Assembly (NCBI GenBank): GCA_964017235.1
Contig: OZ024935.1
Span: forward strand, 2,108,001-2,172,000
Direction: 5' to 3'
Source: Sabellastarte sp. h YS-2021
Lineage: Eukaryota > Annelida > Polychaeta > Sabellida > Sabellidae
Length of the DNA: 64,000 nt
Shown: positions 54,456-64,000 of the stretch, one piece after another
Layout of the letters: every line of letters starts with the position of its first letter
How positions within the stretch are numbered: the stretch's first letter is position 1
The notes under the pieces: generated by a model
Databases searched by the model: none
Told to the model about the DNA's origin: nothing
What the model saw: only the letters and a program-made list of their open reading frames with translations
Position numbers and translations under genes: made by a program

Positions 54456-55479
54456 ATCTTAACTTCGCAACTGCCTCAATTTTTCGCACAAAATAAAATA
54501 TACAAAGTTAATCAACAGTTGTTAGTCATTAGAACCTCTGGTGACCCGCCAATTAAGGCGCAGGAAATGGTTACTGAAAAGACTACAGAAAAAAAATCCA
54601 ATTATATTGGGCACTTTTAAAGTACAGATATTGAGTTTTGTAAAAATCTAGGGCATCCAGTTAGAAACTTTATTATCGCACCTTAAAAAGTTCTTCTACA
54701 GGTTAATTGGGTTAAGTACATGTGAAATTTGTGTGTCAAATATTTTTTCTCTTAAATAAACCAAATTGATAACAAGCACTGACAAGGCTTTCGTGTTCAA
54801 GTTGCGCCAAGTTACAGCTAGTAGAAGTGTATGTAAAAAAGTAAAAAAGAATTATCCAAATAATGTATATTTACATATTTTCATCATAAAATCACTAAGT
54901 CGTCCTTGTTGATAAAAAGTTTAAGGAGGACTGTTTTACTGATATTAGAGAGGGTTAGTTCACCGTTTAAAAGGCATGTAACGTTAAATAATTCCCGTAA
55001 GAGATACGTTAGGTTTCAAGTGGAAGCGTTTGCTATGTTAGGGTTTAGCAATACGTCCATATAAAGGCATGAAGGTCCACGTAGTTTCTTTGATGTACTA
55101 CAAAAGAAGCATGCTTTGTAAATATGCTTCTGGTATTTATGTGGCAAAATATAGTTAACTGACACTTAACCAAAATGTGGTGTACATATTTGTCTGCATT
55201 GGGGGCTGTGATATATTTACTTGTATTATGTAGTTTTTAAATAAAATAGACAGGGGTGAGTGAAGGTAAGGAAGTCACCCTTTACGTATATAAAAACGTA
55301 ACATAACTAACCCCCAAATTAACGCTAAAAATCACCTGATACACATCTACTGCTGACGTAAATAAGTTTGCGTTCACGTTTTTATAGTCAAAACGTAACA
55401 CTAAACCTCTCTATCAGCTATGGCTTTCCTTCACATATAAGTAAACAAAATAAGAAAACTTCCAGAATGACAAAAAAAA
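54456..55479. other. Intergenic, nothing recognised
   Basis: No supported gene or repeat was seen. Confidence 0.5.
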
Positions 55480-55995
55480 AACACAGAAAAAATGTATCAC
55501 AAATGAAGATAACAATATTTCATAAATACGAGTGTGTAGCACAAGTATTATATTGTTAATCTTCATGAGTGATATATTTTTCTGTATATGTCTAATGAGG
55601 GATGTTTTACTGTTATTTGCCCACCTTTTTGTATAATTTGTGAGTTAAAAAATGAATATTTAATGAGAGACCTTGAAAAAGGTTGTCAAAAAGCATGGGC
55701 AACAGTAAAAATGAAAACTTCAATCTTTAACTTGCAATATCTCAGACATTTCTGCATAGATTTATGCAAAAAATACCTAAACAGAAGCACCACTGTAAAA
55801 ATACCTTTTAATGATATATAATACATATTTGTAGGTTACATAGTAAGATATTTGTTAAAAACCCGTTATTGAAGTTATTGACACTACTTCTCCATGGTCA
55901 GCTGACACCGGTGTACACACACACAAAACATATTCTGCACTGTATGTCACTCCTTTACCAGTCAAATATGGCGTGTTTTGGATAATAAATGTACC
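55480..55995. repeat. Dispersed repeat with fold-back segment, copy 2
   Basis: Homologue of 26700-27180: it keeps the inverted arms (ACAGAAAAAATGTATCACAA at 55481; GATATATTTTTCTGTATATG at 55570), CGAGTGTGTAGCACAAGTAT, GAGGGATGTTTTACTGTTAT and CAAAAAGCATGGGCAACAGT. A longer open frame here (55588-55821) is not conserved in copy 1. Confidence 0.75.
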
Positions 55996-56309
55996 TCTTA
56001 AAATTGTGAAAAATAGGGTCCTTATTTGTGAGAATCAGCTGTAAATGTATCTTATACTTATATAAGCTGATTACTTTGTTTTATTTCTATATGTATTTGA
56101 ATACACACCAAAAAGAAACATTCTCTCACACGATATTCTCTCAGTTGAAAACCATTTCTCTCTTATTAGAAACCATTGACCCACAGTTCATCTATGAACT
56201 CTTATACTTCACACTGTTACTTGCATGCATTTTCTAATAAATATCAACAAGCATATATGTGTTAATAAATAGTTATTTATTAATTTACACAAATATATAA
56301 CAAGTACAC

Positions 56310-56425
56310 CTTACAGAACCTTAAATAGCTGTATGTACTGGTTTATTCTGCCCTTCCAACTACCTGTCACATATAACTGATAAGGTACTAGGTGTAATGT
56401 AAACAACAAACAAATAAAATATTGA
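56310..56425 (+). mobile_element. SINE family 1, 3' part only
   Basis: TACAGAACCTTAAATAGCTG, TGTACTGGTTTATTCTGCCC, TTCCAACTACCTGTCA and an AAATAAAATA tail; the tRNA head is missing. Confidence 0.7.
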
Positions 56426-57045
56426 TACAAAAAATTGTAAAAAGTTTGCTGTTGTCTGGACTAGCCTAATACAGCCACACAAATTACAAATGTGTAAAGG
56501 GGTTTTCTATAAGTCAAGTTAACAACATATGGCTTACTCACTGGCTAATTTCCACATCCGAAAACTGAGCAATTTTTATTTTTCTTATGTGATCATTACT
56601 TGCCTAGTTCTATGTATAAAAAAGAAATATTGAAACTATTAGCTGAAACTTTTCAGATGAAGCTTATGAAGAAAGGTTTTGTGTTGTTCTAAAAAAACTG
56701 GATTGTACTTATCTGATCTTTAAGATTACAGTATACTGTAAGTGCTAATCAGATTGCTATACAAAGTGTAGATTTCATTTTCAAATTTTGAAAATCTAGA
56801 ACCAGATGTTTTGCTCCTTTGAAAACACAAAAATAGAACAGCTATAGAAAGTTATCAAACTAAAATATTATTAAACTGGGAATGTCTCACCTTGATACAT
56901 AAAGATTCTTTCAGATTCACTTCCAGTTAAATGTATACATTTATTCCCCAGGATCCTTCTTGATCTTTAAAACCCAATGCACACCACTTGCTTCTGTATA
57001 TGCCACTATGCCCAGGCATACTATTTTGTTAGTAGAATCATTACC
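56426..57045. other. Intergenic, nothing recognised
   Basis: AT-rich DNA with no supported feature. Confidence 0.5.
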
Positions 57046-57895
57046 ATAGGAAAAAAGACATATTCGAGTGCTTTATGATGGTTTTAAACTATCAATCGGC
57101 TGAATATTAAAGCCACGAAGCCCAAAAACCATCATAAAGCATGAAAATATGTCTTTTATTCCTATTCTAAAATGGTTTCATTGATATTTTGATCAAAATA
57201 AGGGGTAAATCTTACGCAAAATTCAAAACAAATCCAACGCCATGTTGGCTGTTCCATCAACGAAACATACATATCGATATCTAAGGTAAAAAAAAATATT
57301 TTTGTCACTCTATTTTCATATAATTTGTTATGAAATATCAAAAGACTGTCACTGTAGATGCTTTCAATTTGTTGTAAGCTTTAAAACCAAGCAAGAAATG
57401 ACAATTTTATGAATATTTTAACCTTGAGTCATTTGTTTACCTTTGTATGTGAAGGGACGATGAACGCAGAATTCAACAGCATTATTTTATTTACCGTTCT
57501 ATATTCACGATTCCAGCATTGCGCAAATGACATGTCTAAGGTCACTGTGAAGCGTACCATTTTAGAATGAGATGTACAATACCCTACTCCATAACCACTT
57601 TTGCATATAACTAAAATATTCAGAAAAATCAGGGTGTACCAAATCAACACCCCCAACTTCTCTCCTGCTAATTTAATGTATTAAAAGTAGTTTTAAAACT
57701 AAATTCTAACATGACACGCCTGTGTCCGTGATTCTGATTGGCTAATCGAGGAAAAATTTCATCAGTTATGTCAGTGTAACAAGTAGTTCTATTATCGCTC
57801 ATTATGGCTGTCTTAACAATTTTGCGAAAACATGTAATAACACATTTTATTTATGAAACTTAAACACTTGTCATGTTAGAATAGGAATAACCCCA
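57046..57895. repeat. Inverted-repeat element (candidate MITE) with AATAGGAAT ends
   Basis: CATAGGAAAAAAGACATATT...GCTTTATGATGGTTTT (57049-57094) is inverted at 57118-57167. A further copy of AGAATAGGAATAA ends the region near 57890. It contains CTGATTGGCTAATCGAGG (57736), similar to the element at 39117. Confidence 0.55.
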
Positions 57896-58150
57896 GTCCA
57901 AACCATGATATATGCAGAATTTTACCATGGTTTGAGGCAGTAAACCCCAAAGGTGAAGCTATGAATATTAAATCTTGGGATCAAGGTCTGTAGTTGGTTA
58001 CTGATGCCCAATGTTTTTCAGTCCAAAATCTTATATAACGTACAATCCCCCACAACTAACCCTCATACGGTGAAAATTTGTTTAAAGTGAAGGTAAACAA
58101 CTGTTTCCAGAAGACCATAAATTTTATGTTGACTTTTAATATAATTCCAG

Positions 58151-59469
58151 GTTCAGTAGCCCACCTGAAAGCAGACCATCATGTTCATCGCCAAGGTTAC
58201 AGCTTTGGTTGTTTTATGTCTGATTATCCAGCAGTCAGGTACAGTATTACTGTCCATCTGTATATCTGAATGGTATCGAACGGTAAGGTTAATGTCTTTC
58301 AAATACATTGAGACCCTGATCATCAAATACATTTAAACCCTGATCATGTTTCTCACTTTTTGTCAAGCCTTATTACCCCCTTCACCCTTTAAAACTCAAA
58401 AACACTTTAAGTTTTGTCATTCCATATATTTAAAACTTCAACTCTTTGTATCTTATCTTAATTGGTGTTCATTTAAATAATAAATGTTTTTATACAGCGC
58501 AAAATCTACAAACAGTAATCAATGCGCTTTACAGCCTGTATATCTACATAATTATTTATTGTCTAAAGGCACATTGCATTAGAACATGAACTTTAAATGT
58601 TTTCAATGCCTTAAGTATATTACGTCAATGTTACATGAAATTGCAGCTCTTCAGAGGCTTAATTTGTCATTAAATCATGGTCAAGGTTATCTATTCAAAT
58701 CTAGGTCATTTCAACTTGTGGGAGACACTGAAGAGCTGTCCTAATGTGACAGCTGTTGAAAAGGAACATTAGACCACAAATTTAGCATTTAAAAAAAGTA
58801 TGCTTATTGGACAGTAAATAAAAACTTACAAAAATGAAATTGTAAAAGATGCTTGTCTTACAACAAGCTGAATAATGGTATAGGTGTAAACCATGTCATC
58901 TGTAAGCTGTAATATTTTCTTTTCAATCTTCTTGTAGAAGCTGGAAAAAGTTGCAGTTTTACGGCAGTTCATCCACAAGCGATTCTATATCTCCTACCGG
59001 GTACTAGGCTGAGGTTCTCATCAGAATTGCATGACTCTTGTGATGCCTTTGATACAAGCCGGTATGAATATGTCTGCCCAAAAAGAGGAGTGTACTTCTT
59101 CAGTTATTGCCTGTATTCTGGTATCTTGAAGTACAGTGGCAGTTATTACAGGAGTGGTGCCCAATTGTTCATCAATGACAAAGCTATCATTGACACCCTG
59201 TCCTTCAATGGTGATCCAAATTACCACATGGTGGTGAGCACCTGTCAAATAATAGTTTACAAATGCAGCAAAGGTCACAAGGTTCATCTGGAGACCAGAT
59301 TTGCACCAAACTACATCGGCAACTTCTACAGAACCACCTTCACTGGATTCAAATTACAATAGACTCAAGCAATGATGAATATTTGTAAAATTTTACTAAA
59401 TTTCGTTTAGCAACAGAAGCTGTCAGTCTGGCACTTATGTTCTTGAGAGAATAAATATCTAACAATAAA
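58151..59469 (+). CDS. Secreted C1q-domain protein, complete, divergent paralogue (exons 58181-58238 and 58938-59362)
   Basis: Exon 1 codes a signal peptide, MFIAKVTALVVLCLIIQQS, and ends at G/GTACAG. A 699-bp phase-1 intron ends at CTTCTTGTAG (58937). Exon 2 carries the complete C1q domain to TAG 59360-59362, for 160 residues. Landmarks: CSFTAVHP (first strand), LPGTRLRFSSEL, YEYVCPKRGVYFFSYCLYSG, RSGAQLFINDKAIIDTLSFN, IIVYKCSKGHKVHLETRF and the canonical end TTFTGFKLQ, so the Cys-rich end of the other two paralogues is absent. An acceptor AATTCCAG at 58150, 30 bp before the ATG, again hints at a 5'-UTR exon. AATAAA occurs at 59450 and 59464. Expected role: secreted C1q-type recognition protein. 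Length and exon phase equal those of 27589-29367 despite clear divergence. Confidence 0.88.
58488..58600. mobile_element. LINE-tail-like fragment in a C1q intron
   Basis: TTTTTATACAGCGCAAAATC, then CAATGCGCTTTACAGC, resembles 'TTATAGCGC' LINE tails in the window. The match is short, so this is tentative. Confidence 0.35.
58690..58790 (+). mobile_element. Degenerate SINE family 2 fragment in a C1q intron
   Basis: CAACTTGTGGGAGACACTGA, AGAGCTGTCCTAATGTGACA, GCTGTTGAAAAGGAACATTA follow the order of family 2. Confidence 0.5.
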
Positions 59470-59894
59470 AAAATTCTTCCACACTTACTTTGATGTGTTT
59501 CATTCTGATTTCTCCAATATGCTATATATGTAGGAACATAGACTTCTCACTAATAATCCATACAGAAGTCACTTTGGATGAGTGGTAAACAAGTTTCTCA
59601 CTTAATCACTTGACTTCCGCCATTATAGTCGCCATTTAGAATATAGCTAAATAGATGCACTGAGAAGCTCTCCTAAAATAATCTCCACATTTGTAACCTC
59701 TAATAACACAGAACTTGTGATGTTTGTACATGTGAAAGCAGAAAGTTAATGGTATACATAAATTGATATCAGTGTTATTTTATAACATTTACTTTGTGAG
59801 TTCATCAGACCAGCACACATAAAAATCAAAATTCATTTTATTCATCATAACTGCATGACAAAAGAGGAGCATATTATCTTCATAGAAAGAAGAG
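59470..59894. other. Intergenic, nothing recognised
   Basis: AT-rich; no gene or repeat could be supported. Confidence 0.5.
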
Positions 59895-60150
59895 AGTATT
59901 GTGTTCACTCGCCCAGAAACACAAAGGACCTCCGTTCAATCCCTGTTACAGACAGTAGTTTGGCTAGCCATTTTAAATGCTCCCCTCTGTCAATGGGCCC
60001 TATCCCCATTACATTGATAAATGGTCATCCCTGAGCATCTGCCTTCAGTAAGAGGACAGTCCATTCCTTTAGAGCTTCAGCTGTACCTGCCCAAATGGGA
60101 ATGGCCAAGTAGCTCTTTAACTTCTGTGGTAAAGGGAATATTTAACCGTG
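59895..60150 (+). mobile_element. SINE family 3, diverged copy
   Basis: CCGTTCAATCCCTGTTACAG, ATGCTCCCCTCTGTCAATGG, TTGATAAATGGTCATCCCTG and CATCTGCCTTCAGTAAGAGG parallel the copy at 26425. Confidence 0.6.
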
Positions 60151-60597
60151 TATAAATATGCCAAACAATAAAAAAGACAATTTAAAGTTAACTGATGCAC
60201 AATCTGAATCATGAAAGCAATTATTAAATATATGGTGGGAAATTTATTCTTGTAATGTGTATTTTTTAAATTTTATGATGAAAAAAAACAACAATATATA
60301 AGTTCTGATTTTAATGCATTGAAAACGAGTAGAAGCTGGCATAACTTTTTAGAGATACATATGAAATACTTATAGGTTGCAGGGCTTTTTGAAATGTTTG
60401 GCTCTTGTGACAAATATTGCCCAGTATTTAATTCTTCCTGATTCAGTTAAAAAATAATATTAAACTTTGAGCCACCCTGTCAACATATGCTAGATCTTGC
60501 CAACACGATTTTCTCTATGGATGAACATATATTCTGAAATCCTTATGCAAGTCCTTGCAGGGTTTACAGACTTTGTGCCTGTTACAGCTGAAGAATG

Positions 60598-61090
60598 ATA
60601 TGATTACTTTAACCATTATAGGCTGGGCTTAAGAAAGATATTTTACGGAAAGCTTTTTCGCGATCAAACCTCCGGATGTTGCAGTGTATCCAGAAATGTT
60701 TTGTCAGGGTTGTTAGCAACAGTAGTAGGATGATGCATGTGACATCTATCCTGAGAAGTCTACTTTGACTCCCTGTTGAATATTGCTCCATTTTAAAAAT
60801 GGCTACATTGTTGTGTAAATACATTCACACTGTCTATCCCAAATATCTGGGTTCATGGTTAAATGTGCATCTCTCTTCATGTAATACTAGGTGACAGGTC
60901 TCACAGATTATTTCTACAGGTCCCAACTTTTTAATCATTCTATCCATCATTTATAAATTAAGGCTTTGACAATAGTTATTCTTGTGATACACCTACCATA
61001 GGGAATGGTTTACCCGGGGACATCCAATCAGCTACTTCTTTGACAACATCTAGATCAAAATTATAAGTTTACTAGTTTTCAAAAGCTTCT
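60598..61090 (+). pseudogene. CR1/L2-type LINE ORF2 C-terminal relic
   Basis: Translation across frames gives NLRMLQCIQK, VTSILRSLL-LPVEYCSILK, MATLLCKYIHTVYPKYLGSW and WNGLPGDIQSATSLTTSRSK. This follows the minus-strand relic at 5127-4525 (KLQCIQN-like, ITPVLKKLHWLPVEQRTVFK, TATLVYKYLHTGFPRYFAPY, VWNALPDAIHASPSLASFRK). Stops and frameshifts make it dead; the RT core is absent. Confidence 0.75.
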
Positions 61091-62330
61091 CTGCCTTAGA
61101 TTGTCTTCTCTGGTGTCTACATGGTTGCGGATGGTTTTTCAATCCCAGGATATGTGAAACTGGACTCCAGTATTATTTTGTTCCGCCTGATATGCTGCCA
61201 TCAGCAGAAATAAAGCAATATAAAAGTTCAATTAAAATTACAATTATGTGGTGCACCAAACAGGTATTTTAAATATGCTGAGTAAGGGGCCCAGGAGAAT
61301 ACCAAAATATTACCCAGTCTGTATATCAGGGTATTTAGATTAAATCTATTGAGTGGTTAAAAAGAGCATATTAAATATGACAAAAATATCATACGTGCAT
61401 ATTTTTCATCTTAGTAAAAAGATTGTTCCTAAATTGTTAAAATACTGTTGGAGCCACAGTCTCCTTTCACAGATGATGTTGTCATAAACATATGTGCTCA
61501 TCCTGAAATTAATTATCCAATATGCAACATATTTTTCCTAAATACCAGGACGCAGACCAGCGAAATAATTTTTCTAATTACCCAGGATCCCTTTTGTAAA
61601 GTATGATTTTGACATTAAATATCTTTTTAAGACACTATGTAACCCATAAATATCGTGTATTTATCATTATCAAGATAAGTTTACAGAGCGTTAGCTTACA
61701 TTAAATAACTTTTAAAATGGCTCCTAGTCAGATGTGTAGCTTTGATATTTTCAGGTCAAATGTGGATACTTTTACTTATAATTCATATATTGTGGTTACT
61801 AGTGATTGCCTCAAATAACACAAAAAGTAATGTCCTTGTCCCACAGACTCTGATGTTAATTTTTTCTGTCATTACTTCTGATAAGCCTTTAAATACTGGC
61901 TTATTTTCTACATTTTTTGCAAAATAATTAACATCATTGCTAACAGATTCCTGACTTTATTCACACACTATATTCCACAAATACTTTGCATAGGGTAATC
62001 CATTCAATATCTACAGATAAAGGTCTAGATAATTCAGGGGCTTCAATACTAATGAACTGACAAGAAAGGTGGGGTTATAAACCCCAAAGATGCGGGTTGA
62101 GGAATTGATATCAGGGATAGGGTTTTTGGCAGCAAATTTTAAGTTTATTATTTGTAAAAAGAAATCTAGTCCTGCTCCCTGGGGTGTAGATAGACAAAGC
62201 ATATGCCAGTATATAGATAAGGCACAGTATTAACTATTTATTACACATCTGTGTCTAGATCTATGCAACATGATAGCCAAGACACTGATCCTACATATTT
62301 TGAAATAGTGCTGTGTGTCATCCTTCTACT
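61091..62330. other. Intergenic, nothing recognised
   Basis: AT-rich; short frames such as 61742-61927 lack support. Confidence 0.5.
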
Positions 62331-62334
62331 AGGT

Positions 62335-63060
62335 TAAGTTTGAAATCAATCAGCGGAGGCATGTTCCAGTTATAGTCTGGAAACATAATTTTAAGATGGC
62401 AGCAATGGCGGCCATGTCGTTTTTCATAATGGCACCCAGGGGCCACAGTGGCCGAGTGATAACACTCTCACCTCCCACCTCTGAGGCCAGGGTTCGATCC
62501 CCAGCACGGCCTCAAGTGGGAAAGCTGGTAGTTGCTTGCCGTTGGTCGGCAGTTTACAATACAGAACCCTAACAAACTGAATGTACTGGTTTCCTCTACC
62601 CTTTCAACTACCCGTCATGATATGACCTTTACAGTGTTGAAAGCGACGTAAACCCCCCCCCCAAAAAAAAAAAAAAAAAAATTTTAAAAATCATAATGGC
62701 ACCCATTTCAAAGGCAACCTAGCCAAGTTGGTGTCCACTCTGCAAGGGTTCAAATCGAGCAGAGGAAGTCCCCAGAAACCAAACTTGTGACAGCTGCACA
62801 AACAGACTGACGCACAAACTGATACCAGTTTCAAAAGTATTCTAGACCGGTTGGTGTCCAACTGCCCCGTCAAATTTCAAATCGATTGGCAGAAGCATCT
62901 TACAGTTAAAGTCAATGTTTACAGATGGACTCACCAAGGAGCATGAATTTGAAAGTAGCCTAGCCCAGGTGGTGGGCTACCATCCTGTTAAATTTCAAAA
63001 AGATCAGCCGATGTCTTTGAATTATAGTCTGGAAACCAAAATGTCAATGGAGGGAGAGAC
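62335..63060 (+). repeat. Degenerate direct repeat array interrupted by a SINE
   Basis: About four copies of a unit around AAATTTCAAATCGATTGGC, AGAAGCATCTTACAGTTA and AGTCTGGAAACCAAA lie at about 62338, 62745, 62868 and 62985, spaced about 115-125 bp outside the SINE insertion. The open frames over it follow the repeat and are not called as genes. Confidence 0.6.
62440..62692 (+). mobile_element. tRNA-derived SINE, family 1, with long A tail
   Basis: Head GGCCACAGTGGCCGAGTGAT and GGGTTCGATCCCCAGC, body GGGAAAGCTGGTAGTTGCTT and GTCATGATATGACCTTTACA, ending in C10 and A19. The long clean tail suggests a young copy. Confidence 0.9.
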
Positions 63061-63795
63061 AGATGCACATGAGCAACTCAATCCAACAGGATGGTTGGTT
63101 ATATGAACCAGCCCCCCAAAAAATATTTTCCAACTGACTTAAACTGATAAGGAAATTTTACAGATATAATTTATATATGTATTACTTTAGAAAGATGTTT
63201 GTTTTATAGAAAATGAACAGTTAATGGAGAGTTTACAAACAATTAACTATTGCCAAATAGGCCATTATTTCGACTAATTTCGAAATAAAATAAGGGATTT
63301 TAATAGTGACAAGTTAAAAAAACTTTTCAATAAAAACGCCAAGGTAAATTTTTGTGGCCACAAAACAGGCAAGCTACATACTCAGGCCATACCTTTGTCA
63401 TGGGAAGTAGATAGTGTAGAACATACAAATTTAAAGTAACAGGCAGCATACAGAAACACACTCTCCAATGAACAATATTCTTTCTCAGAGGAATGTTATA
63501 TTTTATTGAACACCCAAATACAAAGCATAATAAACAGAAAATAAAGTTATAGTTATGTCAATATTTATAAAAAACAATCCTTTTCGGGTAGGGTTAAGTT
63601 TTTTATTCAATCTTTTTCCCCCAATAAAACAAAGAATGCAGCATTTTCACAAGAAATCAGAGAAAATCACGTTTTTTGCATAGCAATAAAAACTAAAAAT
63701 ATAATACTCCTATTGTAACAAAAAGACACATACATCTCTAAAAAGTAATTCTGTTATATGTACAAAATGTCTACAGAACATCTTGTCTGTTAGAC
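63061..63795 (-). other. Probable 3' UTR and flank of the right-edge gene
   Basis: No coding sequence was seen. Several minus-strand AATAAA signals (TTTATT on +) lie at 63500-63640. Otherwise AT-rich. Confidence 0.4.
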
Positions 63796-64000
63796 AGTCT
63801 ATGTATTTACAAGCAGTCCTAATACACTCATGACACAAACCATGAGAGCCGACACATGGTTGACTGATGCCTTCCCAAACACACATTCACCTTCAGGCCT
63901 CAGGGTTGAGGAAGGAACATCTACAATGGGAGGGTAATCAGCACATCCGGACTGCATCCTGGCTAACTCCCCTTTACGTTTGAACATCCCCCTCCGCGCC
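63796..64000 (-). CDS. Candidate terminal exon of an unknown minus-strand gene (partial at right edge)
   Basis: The minus frame is open from the window edge through ARRGMFKRKGELARMQSGCA, DYPPIVDVPSSTLRPEGECV, FGKASVNHVSALMVCVMSVL, GLLVNT and a stop. The composition is less AT-rich than the surroundings. The last 20 residues form a hydrophobic C-terminal segment after a small/polar stretch, as in a GPI-anchor signal or a terminal membrane helix. I recognise no family. ATG 63987 is inside the open frame, so a single-exon start is possible but not required. Confidence 0.45.

Noticed and set aside
62691..63106. Short genes on both strands near 62.7-63.1 kb
   Set aside because: They track a degenerate tandem repeat and change with each unit.

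Overview
This is a eukaryotic, almost certainly metazoan, genomic window: AT-rich, intron-containing and packed with retrotransposons, DNA transposons and tRNA-derived SINEs. Three small secreted proteins consisting of a signal peptide plus one C1q domain (partial gene at 431-849; two-exon genes at 27589-29367 and 58181-59362), together with Tx1-like LINEs, DIRS/Ngaro elements and PIF/Harbinger elements, point to a mollusc, most likely a bivalve. That placement is an inference from gene families, not a sequence match.

Host genes are few. The C1q genes share one design: a short signal-peptide exon, a phase-1 intron, and a single exon carrying the whole C1q domain. The two complete ones both encode 160 residues. 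All three are on the + strand, about 28-30 kb apart, and the space between them is filled by mobile DNA. A probable terminal exon of an unknown minus-strand gene enters at the right edge (63796-64000), and a frameshifted, unidentified exon candidate lies at 52816-53147.

Mobile DNA, left to right. About 3.6-9.0 kb is a decayed, inverted PIF/Harbinger element that also holds a CR1/L2-type LINE relic. About 9.0-24.24 kb is a minus-strand Ngaro/DIRS-like tyrosine-recombinase retrotransposon (gag with a CCCH finger, RT, RNase H, recombinase, split direct repeats). It is cut in two by an 8-kb Tx1/L1-like LINE (11316-19376) flanked by a 144-bp target duplication. 30536-36823 is a structurally complete DIRS element on the minus strand, with inverted terminal repeats and a diagnostic internal complementary region, inserted into an older Tx1-like LINE relic. 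40794-45900 is a complete 5.1-kb PIF/Harbinger transposon with an apparently intact DDE transposase. 46755-47243 is a hAT-type MITE with an 8-bp target duplication. SINEs, fold-back repeats and minisatellites fill much of the rest.

The most unusual item is the LINE ORF1 at 12409-13793. After the usual coiled coil and RRM-like core of an L1-type ORF1 protein it carries a complete C-terminal NADAR (YbiA/DUF1768) domain, an enzyme family acting on ADP-ribose-type N-glycosidic bonds. A retrotransposon-borne NADAR enzyme suggests the element may remove ADP-ribose marks from nucleic acid, or otherwise act on NAD-derived metabolites, during its life cycle. A second striking point is an extended hairpin with the core AATCAAACATGTTTGAT, kept near one end of both the intact and the decayed Harbinger element.
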